Shown here one piece after another: positions 6,432-13,511 of a stretch of DNA of 13,511 bases. The first letter of the stretch is position 1, and each line of letters starts with the position of its first letter. Source of the DNA: Betaproteobacteria bacterium (lineage in GTDB: Bacteria > Pseudomonadota > Gammaproteobacteria > Burkholderiales > Burkholderiaceae); NCBI GenBank assembly GCA_013205155.1, contig JABMMT010000274.1:1-13511 (forward strand). Direction: 5' to 3'. The notes under the pieces are model-generated. The model had not been told where the DNA came from. It did not search any database and was given only the letters and a program-made list of their open reading frames with translations. The position numbers and the translations under genes were made by a program.

Positions 6432-6508
6432 CAACCTGAGACAAAAATACTAAAAAAGAGTGCAGAGCAAAGTTATTTAGCTTTAACCTTTCTGATAAAA
6501 ATTATTCG

Positions 6509-9500
6509 ATGCTGACCAAAACAAAATCCTCTAACTTGCATGAGCCTATCAAGCTAGTGCTGGTTACGATGGATACCCATTTAAATAGTGCTGCAAACCG
6601 CGCTTATCAGGATCTCAAGAAGGCGATTCCAGGAGCAACACTGACCATTCACTCGGCTAGTGAATTTGCTGGTAATCCTGAACATTTACAAAAGTGTAAA
6701 GACGACATTGCAAGCGGCGACATTGTGATTGCCACGATGTTATTTCTCGAAGATCACTATTTACCGATCTTGGATGATCTCAAAGCAAGGCGAGACCATT
6801 GCGATGCCATGGTTTGTGCTATGTCCGCAGGAGACGTTACTAAGCTGACCAAAATTGGTAAGTTGGATATGAGTAAGCCGGCTAGTGGTTTGATGGCTAT
6901 GCTAAAAAAATTACGCCCGAGCGCTAAAGATAAAGACGGTAAGAGCAAGAGCTCAACTGCTGGCGCCAAGCAAATGAAGATGTTGCGCGTGATTCCGCAG
7001 ATGCTGCGCTTTGTGCCGGGAACTGCTCAGGATCTAAGAGCTTATTTCTTATCATTGCAGTACTGGTTGGGCGGTTCTCAAGAGAACATGTACAACATGA
7101 TGGCCAACCTGATAAATCGCTATGCCTCTGGCTCGCGTGAGGCTTTGCGTAAAACTGCGAAGGCGCTTGATCCAGTTGAGTACCCAGATTCTGGTGTGTA
7201 TCACCCCCGCATGAAAAATCGCTTGAGCAGTAATTTAAGTGATTTACCCAAATTAGTGCCAGATGCAAAAGCCCGTGGAAGGGTTGGCCTTTTAGTGCTG
7301 CGCTCTTACTTAGTTTCCGGTAACAGTGGTCACTATGATCCGGTGATTGCGGCATTAGAGGCACAAGGCCTACAAGTGGTGCCTGCATTTTCTGCTGGCC
7401 TAGATGCTCGTCCCGCAATTGAGGATTACTTCACTAAAGACGGTAAGCCAACTATCGATGCCATGATTTCATTAACGGGCTTCTCATTGGTTGGTGGACC
7501 TGCTTATAACGATGCGCATGCTGCTGAAGAAGTACTGGCTAAATTGGATATCCCTTATATTGCTGCTCACCCGGTTGAGTTTCAGAATCTGGAGCAGTGG
7601 GGCAGCTCCGAGCGCGGCTTACTCCCAGTAGAGAGCACCATCATGGTGGCTATCCCTGAGTTAGACGGCTCTACGATTCCGATGGTTTATGGCGGACGCC
7701 CTGGTGCATCGGGCACTACTTGCACTGGTTGCCATAAGCAATGTTCATTTACGGATGACCATAACCCACAAGACATGTTCACTTGTACTGAGCGTGTAGG
7801 CATGTTGGCTGCTCGTGTTGGTAAATTGGTTGATCTGCGTCGCTCAGAGCGCGCAGAGCGTAAGGTGGGTATCGTATTGTTTAACTTTCCACCGAATGCC
7901 GGCAATATTGGTAGCGCAGCTTACTTGAGCGTATTTCAGTCGGTGCATAACTTATTGGCTGGTATGAAGGAACGCGGTTATACCATCGATGTTCCAGAAT
8001 CCGTTGATGAGTTACGCGAGTCGATTTTGAAAGGAAATGCTCAACAATATGGTGCAGACGCCAACGTGCATGCCTTAATTCCGGTAGATGACCATGTCCG
8101 TCGTGAGCGCTGGTTAAAAGAGATTGAAGCGCAATGGGGCCCAGCTCCAGGTAAACAGCTCTCGAACGGCAGTTCCATCTTTGTTCTTGGCAAGCAGTTT
8201 GGTAATGTACTGATTTCAGTGCAACCTTCTTTTGGTTATGAAGGCGATCCAATGCGCTTGCTGTTTGAGCGTGGCTTTGCACCAACCCATGCATTTTCTG
8301 CTTACTATCGCTACTTGCGTGAAGACTTTGCTGCTACAGCAGTGATTCACTTTGGAACTCATGGTGCCCTCGAGTTCATGCCTGGCAAACAAACGGGTAT
8401 GAGTGGCGCATGCTGGCCTGATCGCCTAATTAATGATCTGCCCAATATTTATTTGTATGCATCGAATAATCCTTCTGAGGGTGCGATTGCAAAACGCCGC
8501 TCTGGTGCAACCCTCATTAGCTATCTAACTCCTCCAGTAACGCAAGCCGGTTTATATGCTGGCCTTGCTGATTTGAAAGCCTCGATTGACCGCTTTAGAT
8601 CTTTAGATAAAGATGTGGATCAGGAGCGGATTGATTTAGGAGATCTGATTCAGGCACAAGCAGCAGAGATTGATCTGTGCAAAGCTGAGCCTGTATGGGA
8701 TAAGACGGACCTAGATGGTTTGCAAAATATAGTGAGCAATCTCTTTAACGAATTGCTTGAGCTTGAGTACACCTTAATTCCGCATGGCTTGCATGTGGTT
8801 GGCGCAGTTCCTCCTCTTGCAGAGCGCTTTGGTTTGTTAAAAGCCATGGCTGATGTCGCTTTGGATCATCCGGTTGAAGATGCCGTAGTAGAGGCGCTGA
8901 TGAATGGCGAGAATTTTGGCAAAATCATTGATGCCCATCCAGAGTTACTAGAGCTTGGAACTCGCGAGATATTAGAAGAGCTATTTGGCAAGATGGTCAA
9001 GTCCAATGAGCTGATGTCTGCAGAGACTGAAGTCGCTGGTATGTTAGATGCTTTAGATGGACGCTTCATTCGTCCGGCAGCAGGCGGTGATGTGATGCGT
9101 AATCCTGAAGTACTGCCGACAGGTCGTAACTTACATGGCTTTGATCCTTTCAGAATCCCAAGCGTCTTTGCAGTTAAAGATGGCGCCAAGCAGGCTCAAC
9201 GTATTCTCGATAAATACCAAGAAGATAGCGACTCACTTTTAGAATCCATTGCGATGGTTTTATGGGGCAGTGATAACTTGAAATCGGAAGGTGGCCAAAT
9301 TGGTCAAGCGCTCGCATTAATGGGTGCTAAACCCCGCTTTGATAGTTATGGTCGTTTAGCTGGTGCTCAACTGATTCCATTAAGCGAGTTAGGACGCCCC
9401 AGAATTGACGTAGTCATTACGCTATCAGGAATCTTCCGTGACCTCTTACCACTGCAAATTAAGTTACTAGCTGAAGCCGCATTTATGGCGGCCTCTGCAG

Positions 9501-10327
9501 AAGATGAGCCCCTTGAGCAAAACTTTATTCGTAAACATGCCTTGGCTTATCAAAAAGAACACGGCTGTGATCTAGAGACTGCGTCATTACGTGTTTATGG
9601 CAATGCGGATGGAGCCTACGGATCTAACGTCAGCAATATGGTTGAAAACAGTGTGTGGGAGGAAGAAGACGAGTTAGCAGAAACCTATACGCGCAGAAAA
9701 GGTTTTGCATTTGGACGTGCTGGTATACCGATTCAAAACAATGCTCTATTGAAGAGCGTTTTATCTGATGTGCAAATGACTTATCAAAATCTAGACTCGA
9801 TGGAGTTGGGTGTTACAACAATCGATAACTATTTCGATACCTTGGGCGGAATTACCAGGGCTGTGAAGCGCGCCAAGGGCGGAGTGGATGTGCCAGTCTT
9901 CATTGGCGATCAAACCAAAGGTGAGGGCGCTGTCAGAACGCTCTCAGAACAAGTCTCCCTAGAAACTCGTACTCGCATGCTCAATCCAAAGTGGTATGAA
10001 GGCATGTTGGAGAGTGGTTATGAAGGTGTACGTCAAATTGAGGTGCATATTACCAATACTATGGGATGGTCAGCCACTACTGGTCAAGTTCAGCCTTGGG
10101 TCTATAAGCAGCTAACAGAAACCTTCATGTTAAACCCAGAAATGCGTGAGCGTTTGGCAAAACTGAACCCTACCGCAGCAGCGCGTTTAGCCAATCGCTT
10201 GACTGAAGCTTCACAAAGAAATTACTGGCAGCCTGATTCAGAGATGCTCAAGAAGATGCAGGAAGCAAATGATGAGCTTGAGGATCGTTTAGAAGGTATT
10301 TACGACAACGCGCCTTTAGCTGCCTAA
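6509..10327 (+). CDS. bchH: Magnesium chelatase subunit H
   Basis: BchH is the large porphyrin-binding catalytic subunit that receives Mg2+ and holds protoporphyrin IX, and it hands Mg-protoporphyrin on to BchM. The 1272-residue length fits the family. Recognisable blocks are KLVLVTMDTHLNSA near the N-terminus, MKMLRVIPQMLRFVPGTAQDLRAYFL, QWGSSERGLLPVESTIMVAIPELDG, LFNFPPNAGNIGSAAYL, FGYEGDPMRLLFERGFAPTHAF, VIHFGTHGALEFMPGKQTG and DLPNIYLYASNNPSEG. Cys405, Cys408, Cys412 and Cys426 form CxxCxxxCx13C, a purple-bacterial BchH feature reported in Rhodobacter capsulatus to carry an oxygen-sensitive iron-sulfur cluster. The ATG at 6509 has no clear ribosome binding site, but it precedes the conserved N-terminus at the usual distance. 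It is the first gene of a + strand run with crtE, crtF and bchC. Confidence 0.97.
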   Translation: MLTKTKSSNLHEPIKLVLVTMDTHLNSAANRAYQDLKKAIPGATLTIHSASEFAGNPEHLQKCKDDIASGDIVIATMLFLEDHYLPILDDLKARRDHCDAMVCAMSAGDVTKLTKIGKLDMSKPASGLMAMLKKLRPSAKDKDGKSKSSTAGAKQMKMLRVIPQMLRFVPGTAQDLRAYFLSLQYWLGGSQENMYNMMANLINRYASGSREALRKTAKALDPVEYPDSGVYHPRMKNRLSSNLSDLPKLVPDAKARGRVGLLVLRSYLVSGNSGHYDPVIAALEAQGLQVVPAFSAGLDARPAIEDYFTKDGKPTIDAMISLTGFSLVGGPAYNDAHAAEEVLAKLDIPYIAAHPVEFQNLEQWGSSERGLLPVESTIMVAIPELDGSTIPMVYGGRPGASGTTCTGCHKQCSFTDDHNPQDMFTCTERVGMLAARVGKLVDLRRSERAERKVGIVLFNFPPNAGNIGSAAYLSVFQSVHNLLAGMKERGYTIDVPESVDELRESILKGNAQQYGADANVHALIPVDDHVRRERWLKEIEAQWGPAPGKQLSNGSSIFVLGKQFGNVLISVQPSFGYEGDPMRLLFERGFAPTHAFSAYYRYLREDFAATAVIHFGTHGALEFMPGKQTGMSGACWPDRLINDLPNIYLYASNNPSEGAIAKRRSGATLISYLTPPVTQAGLYAGLADLKASIDRFRSLDKDVDQERIDLGDLIQAQAAEIDLCKAEPVWDKTDLDGLQNIVSNLFNELLELEYTLIPHGLHVVGAVPPLAERFGLLKAMADVALDHPVEDAVVEALMNGENFGKIIDAHPELLELGTREILEELFGKMVKSNELMSAETEVAGMLDALDGRFIRPAAGGDVMRNPEVLPTGRNLHGFDPFRIPSVFAVKDGAKQAQRILDKYQEDSDSLLESIAMVLWGSDNLKSEGGQIGQALALMGAKPRFDSYGRLAGAQLIPLSELGRPRIDVVITLSGIFRDLLPLQIKLLAEAAFMAASAEDEPLEQNFIRKHALAYQKEHGCDLETASLRVYGNADGAYGSNVSNMVENSVWEEEDELAETYTRRKGFAFGRAGIPIQNNALLKSVLSDVQMTYQNLDSMELGVTTIDNYFDTLGGITRAVKRAKGGVDVPVFIGDQTKGEGAVRTLSEQVSLETRTRMLNPKWYEGMLESGYEGVRQIEVHITNTMGWSATTGQVQPWVYKQLTETFMLNPEMRERLAKLNPTAAARLANRLTEASQRNYWQPDSEMLKKMQEANDELEDRLEGIYDNAPLAA

Positions 10328-10384
10328 TCAATTGATATCAGTAGGACTCTTCTTTAAACACGACACTTCATCACAAAATTGACT

Positions 10385-11287
10385 ATGAGCATGTTAGATC
10401 GAATTAATCAAAGTCTTGAGGACGCAATGCATTTGGCCCAATCTAAACAGGGGCCACAGCTCTTGCAAGAGGCAATGCATTACTCGGTATTTCCTGGTGG
10501 CGCCAGAATTCGTCCGCAATTATGTTTGGCTGTGGCTACAGCTTGTGGCGATGATGATGCTGCACTATCGAATGCGGCAGCTAGCGCGATAGAGTTATTG
10601 CACTGTGCTTCATTAGTACATGATGATTTACCTTGCTTTGACGATGCAGTATTACGCCGTGGCAGACCTTCTGTACATGCAGCTTATGGTGAGCGCATCG
10701 CTGTCCTTGCAGGGGATGCCTTGATCGTTTTAGCGTTTCAGTGCTTAGCAAGTTCTGGTACTCGTTCAATTTTCCGTTTAGCGCCTCTGATGAATACTAT
10801 TGCAATGAGCGTTGGGTCACCTCATGGGATTGTTGCTGGTCAAGCTTGGGAGTGCGAGCCAAAAGTAGATTTGAGCGATTATCAACGCGCTAAAACTGGC
10901 TCTTTGTTTGAGGCTGCAACTGCTGCGGGTGCTCAAGCTGCAGGTGCTGATGCAGCTACTTGGAGACCTCTGGGTCAGTGGTTAGGTGAGTCTTATCAAG
11001 TGGCGGATGATATTCGTGATGTGATTGCTGACCAAAGTATTTTGGGTAAACCCTCCGGGCAAGATGTTGCCCATAATCGCCCAAGCTCTGCAAAAGATTT
11101 GGGTTTAAGCGGAGCAGTACAACGTTTTGACGAGTTAGTTCAAAAGTCAATTGCCTCTATACCGCATTGTAAAGGTGAGAAAATGTTGCGTGATCTAGTA
11201 AGGCAAGAGTCTGAGCGTTTAGTACCTTCAGATTGGTTTAAGGATACAGAGAGAAAGATTCTTTTCCGCCAAACTAGCAATTCTTAA
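10385..11287 (+). CDS. crtE: Geranylgeranyl diphosphate synthase (polyprenyl synthetase family)
   Basis: The protein condenses isopentenyl diphosphate with allylic diphosphates; in this context it makes geranylgeranyl diphosphate for carotenoids and the bacteriochlorophyll tail. Counting from the ATG at 10385 (300 residues), the first aspartate-rich motif is DDLPCFDD (80-87), followed by LRRGRPSVH; the second is DDIRD (208-212). FPGGARIRPQL and KTGSLFEAA are the usual substrate-binding stretches. The reading frame is open from TTG at 10379, but ATG at 10385 or 10391 is preferred; no Shine-Dalgarno separates them. It starts 57 bases after bchH with no promoter visible, and crtF follows, the crtE-crtF order typical of purple bacteria. 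A farnesyl diphosphate synthase cannot be excluded on motifs alone, but location favours CrtE. Confidence 0.9.
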   Translation: MSMLDRINQSLEDAMHLAQSKQGPQLLQEAMHYSVFPGGARIRPQLCLAVATACGDDDAALSNAAASAIELLHCASLVHDDLPCFDDAVLRRGRPSVHAAYGERIAVLAGDALIVLAFQCLASSGTRSIFRLAPLMNTIAMSVGSPHGIVAGQAWECEPKVDLSDYQRAKTGSLFEAATAAGAQAAGADAATWRPLGQWLGESYQVADDIRDVIADQSILGKPSGQDVAHNRPSSAKDLGLSGAVQRFDELVQKSIASIPHCKGEKMLRDLVRQESERLVPSDWFKDTERKILFRQTSNS

Positions 11288-11325
11288 ATTTAAGCCTGCT
11301 TTTTCTAACTTATCAATTGCCATTC

Positions 11326-12453
11326 ATGGAAAGCTTCTTCGATTGGCGAAATAGTTTAATTGCCTCACCTAGCTTTCAGCGCTGGGCAACTCGTTTTCCA
11401 CTTACCCGTTGGATAGTTAAAAAGCAAGCATCCGAGATCTTTAATTTGATGGCAGGCTTTGTTTACACCCAAGTCCTGCTAGCCTGTACTCAGCTTAATC
11501 TTTTTGATATTTTGGCAAACGGAGCTCTCAGCTTTGATGAGCTGAAAAAACAAATTCCATTAAAACCAGCCGGCTTGAGGCGTTTATTAGATGCTGCAGT
11601 GGCGATTAAGTTGCTAGTCAAGCGCAGTGAAGATCGTTATGCCCTCAGCATGATGAGTGCCCCATTGGTTGGAAATATTGCTATTCTTGATATGGTCAAG
11701 CACCACGCTGATTTTTATCGTGACCTCTCTGATCCAATCGCCTTATTGCAAGGTGATACAAGTTCTGCGACCTTGAATGGGTACTGGCCCTACATCACCC
11801 CAGAGCAGGGGGCTGCGCCAGAAAACTTATCTGCTGAAAAGGTGGCCGATTACTCCAAATTGATGGCGCATACCCAATCCTTAGTCACAGACGAGATTAT
11901 GGATGCCTATCCCATGGGTAAGCATCAAATGGTTCTTGATATCGGCGGCGGTCAGGGTGCCTTTGTTAAAAGGTTGGCTGCGCGCTATTTGCATTTAGAG
12001 TTCAAATTATTTGATATCCCAGGAGTAGCGGAGCTCTCCAACGCCCACTTTCAGGAAATTGGACTTGCTACCCGTGCCAAAGCGATTGGCGGTAACTTCT
12101 TTCAAGATCCTTTACCAAAGGGATGTGATCTAGCTACGCTGGTGAGGGTGATTTTTGACCATGATGATGCCCGCGTAAAACAATTACTTACCAATGTGTT
12201 TAATGCCCTCAATCCAGGCGGCACTTTACTACTGGCAGAACCTATGGCTGAGACCAAAGGTTTTGAGGCCATGGGCCATGCCTATTTTGGTTTTTATTTA
12301 CTAGCAATGGGCAGGGGAAGGCCACGAACTGAGGCTGAAATTAGAGGCTTATTAAGCGAGGCGGGCTTTACTGGCATCGAATTATTAAATTCTTATATGC
12401 CATTAAATGCACAAATATTGCGGTGCAATAAACCTGCCACTCTTGGTGCATAA
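11326..12453 (+). CDS. crtF: Demethylspheroidene O-methyltransferase
   Basis: CrtF uses S-adenosylmethionine to methylate the C-1 hydroxyl of carotenoids such as demethylspheroidene, in the pathway to spheroidene or spirilloxanthin. With the ATG at 11326 the protein has 375 residues. The N-terminal half (about 35-130) is a dimerisation/winged-helix region, as in plant-type O-methyltransferases. The SAM site is VLDIGGGQGAF (Asp205, Gly207-209, Gly211). RVIFDHDD (274-281) and LLLAEPMAETKGFEAMGHAYFGFYLLAMGRGRPRT are CrtF signatures. An in-frame TTG at 11317 would add only three residues and has no better upstream signal, so the ATG is preferred. It lies 38 bases after crtE and is probably read from the same transcript. 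Confidence 0.95.
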   Translation: MESFFDWRNSLIASPSFQRWATRFPLTRWIVKKQASEIFNLMAGFVYTQVLLACTQLNLFDILANGALSFDELKKQIPLKPAGLRRLLDAAVAIKLLVKRSEDRYALSMMSAPLVGNIAILDMVKHHADFYRDLSDPIALLQGDTSSATLNGYWPYITPEQGAAPENLSAEKVADYSKLMAHTQSLVTDEIMDAYPMGKHQMVLDIGGGQGAFVKRLAARYLHLEFKLFDIPGVAELSNAHFQEIGLATRAKAIGGNFFQDPLPKGCDLATLVRVIFDHDDARVKQLLTNVFNALNPGGTLLLAEPMAETKGFEAMGHAYFGFYLLAMGRGRPRTEAEIRGLLSEAGFTGIELLNSYMPLNAQILRCNKPATLGA

Positions 12454-12605
12454 ACCTAACTAGAAAAACGTGTCCGTATAGGTCTTCAAAAATATTTGAT
12501 TTAGTAGAGAAAACCCCTAGATGACAAGCGGGCAATTAAGGTTTAAAAAGTATGTGTAAACATTTATTTACACATTAAATATAAAAATAGAACGCTTAGT
12601 GAGAC
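12454..12605 (+). promoter_or_regulatory. bchC promoter region
   Basis: This 152-base AT-rich gap separates crtF from bchC and contains the PpsR-type palindrome at 12552-12575. A possible promoter overlapping it is TAAACA (12557-12562), a 17-base spacer and TATAAA (12580-12585); the -10 box is good and the -35 only fair. I see no convincing terminator for crtF, so read-through from the bchH-crtEF transcript into bchC is possible. Confidence 0.5.
12552..12575. promoter_or_regulatory. PpsR/CrtJ-type operator upstream of bchC
   Basis: A perfect inverted repeat with 9-bp arms (ATGTGTAAA and TTTACACAT) around six bases. It contains the TGT-N12-ACA consensus at 12555-12572 and ends 30 bases before the bchC ATG, where it would overlap the promoter. 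Purple-bacterial bchC promoters are known PpsR/CrtJ targets, often with two sites; I find only one perfect copy here. Confidence 0.75.
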
Positions 12606-13511
12606 ATGACCGATAAGCATCAAACAAGAGCAATTGTTCTGGAAAAGCCAGAAAGCGTAATTCTTGCTGATCTGGAGTTAACACCCATGACTCCCATCGA
12701 TGTCTTGGTGGACATGGAGTGGAGTGGCATTAGTACTGGTACAGAAAAATTATTGTGGACAGGAAAAATGCCAAATTTCCCTGGCATGGGCTATCCGCTG
12801 GTACCTGGTTACGAATCTGTAGGTAGGATTGTGAAGGTAGGTGCAGACTCCACACTTAAAGTAGGTCAAAGAGTATTTGTTCCCGGAGCGAAATGCTACG
12901 GTGAAATTAAAGGTTTGTTTGGTGGTGCAGCATCACGCGTGATTGTCGATAGTGGACGCGTGATTGCAATCGAAGACAAATTAGGCGAGGAAGCCATTTT
13001 GTTTGCACTAGCAGCTACTGGCTACCACGTCACTTCTGGTCCAGGTCAAGAACAACCAGATTTAATTATTGGACACGGTGTATTAGGCCGCTTAATCGCT
13101 CGGATTGCAGTTGCTAAGGGTAAGCGGCCCGTGGTGTGGGAGACAGATGCTGGCAGACGTGAAGGAGCAGTGGGCTATGATGCTATTGATCCTAAAGATG
13201 ATCAGATCAAAAAATATAAAACGATAGTAGATGTGAGTGGTGATGCCAGATTAGTAGATACCTTAATTAGTTGTCTTGCTCCTGGTGGGGAAATTGTGTT
13301 GGCTGGTTTTTATGACACGATTTCTTTTTCATTTCCGCAAGCATTCATGCGGGAAGCACGCATTCGTATCGCAGCGCAGTGGGCACCTGGAGATTTAGTA
13401 GCAATCAAAGATTTAGTTGATTCGGGAAAATTAAAACTAGACGGCTTAATTACACACCGCTCCTCACCTAATGATGCAAACGAGGCTTATCACACGGCTT
13501 TCAATAACAAA
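12606..13511 (+). CDS. bchC: 3-hydroxyethyl bacteriochlorophyllide a dehydrogenase, 3' end outside window
   Basis: BchC oxidises the 3-hydroxyethyl group of the bacteriochlorophyllide to the 3-acetyl group of bacteriochlorophyll a. The window shows 302 codons with no stop; the family is only slightly longer, so just the last few residues are missing. Its medium-chain dehydrogenase layout is visible: an N-terminal catalytic fold with WSGISTGTEKLLWTG and GYPLVPGYESVG, then an NAD-binding fold with GHGVLG (156-161) and VDVSGDARLVDTLI, ending in REARIRIAAQWAPGDL. The ATG at 12606 has a weak GTGAG upstream and precedes AIVLEKPESV, the expected first strand. It follows crtF after the operator region; bchX, bchY and bchZ are the genes normally found next, beyond the window. 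Confidence 0.95.
   Translation, partial: MTDKHQTRAIVLEKPESVILADLELTPMTPIDVLVDMEWSGISTGTEKLLWTGKMPNFPGMGYPLVPGYESVGRIVKVGADSTLKVGQRVFVPGAKCYGEIKGLFGGAASRVIVDSGRVIAIEDKLGEEAILFALAATGYHVTSGPGQEQPDLIIGHGVLGRLIARIAVAKGKRPVVWETDAGRREGAVGYDAIDPKDDQIKKYKTIVDVSGDARLVDTLISCLAPGGEIVLAGFYDTISFSFPQAFMREARIRIAAQWAPGDLVAIKDLVDSGKLKLDGLITHRSSPNDANEAYHTAFNNK

Noticed and set aside
7721..7786. BchH cysteine cluster as a zinc-finger insertion
   Set aside because: Purple-bacterial BchH proteins share this cysteine-rich segment at the same place, so it is a family feature.
10379..10384. TTG at 10379 as the crtE start
   Set aside because: ATG codons at 10385 and 10391 follow at once and TTG has no supporting ribosome binding site; it cannot be fully excluded.
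11317..11325. TTG at 11317 as the crtF start
   Set aside because: It would add only three residues; the ATG at 11326 is the simpler start.
12454..12510. ACCTA...TAGGT repeat after crtF as a terminator
   Set aside because: The arms are only five bases with a long loop and no T run follows.
1..13511. CRISPR arrays, tRNA/rRNA genes, insertion sequences or phage genes
   Set aside because: No regularly spaced direct repeats, structural RNA sequence or transposase-like frame was seen; nearly all bases belong to pigment genes and their control regions.

Overview
This window is part of a proteobacterial photosynthesis gene cluster (bacteriochlorophyll a and carotenoid synthesis). Every complete gene in it can be tied to pigment synthesis or sits inside that cluster. 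The gene set (bchL, bchO, bchD, bchI, bchH, crtE, crtF, bchC) and the CrtF enzyme of the spheroidene/spirilloxanthin pathway point to a purple-type anoxygenic phototroph. The moderately AT-rich sequence and the presence of an oxygen-independent-of-nitrogenase-chemistry enzyme (light-dependent protochlorophyllide reductase) beside bchL suggest an aerobic anoxygenic phototroph. A freshwater betaproteobacterium such as a phototrophic Polynucleobacter relative is my best guess; this is inference, not proven by the window.

Layout. Positions 1-420 (+) hold the 3' end of bchL, a subunit of the dark-operative protochlorophyllide reductase (DPOR). It converges on 430-1413 (-), a complete light-dependent protochlorophyllide reductase (LPOR) with its key residues intact. 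Head-to-head with LPOR, 62 bp away, begins a two-gene + strand unit: a membrane-anchored alpha/beta hydrolase (1476-2402) and bchO (2406-3269). bchO runs tail-to-tail into bchD, with a 4-base stop-codon overlap. bchI (5202-6248) and bchD (3266-5179) form a - strand operon. A 260-bp divergent control region (6249-6508) separates bchI from bchH (6509-10327, +). It is followed on the same strand by crtE (about 10385-11287), crtF (about 11326-12453) and bchC (12606 to the window end, truncated).

How the genes work together. BchI, BchD and BchH form magnesium chelatase, which commits protoporphyrin IX to bacteriochlorophyll. BchL (DPOR) and LPOR catalyse the same later step, protochlorophyllide to chlorophyllide, by unrelated chemistry. 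BchC acts near the end, making the 3-acetyl group. CrtE supplies geranylgeranyl diphosphate for both carotenoids and the pigment tail, and CrtF methylates the carotenoid.

Regulation. Two perfect TGT-N12-ACA palindromes, the consensus of the aerobic repressor PpsR/CrtJ, are present: one between bchI and bchH and one just before bchC. The first is notable because each half-site contains a consensus -35 hexamer, one facing bchH and one facing bchI. No perfect copy lies in front of LPOR or the hydrolase-bchO pair. I saw no tRNA, rRNA, CRISPR array or mobile element.
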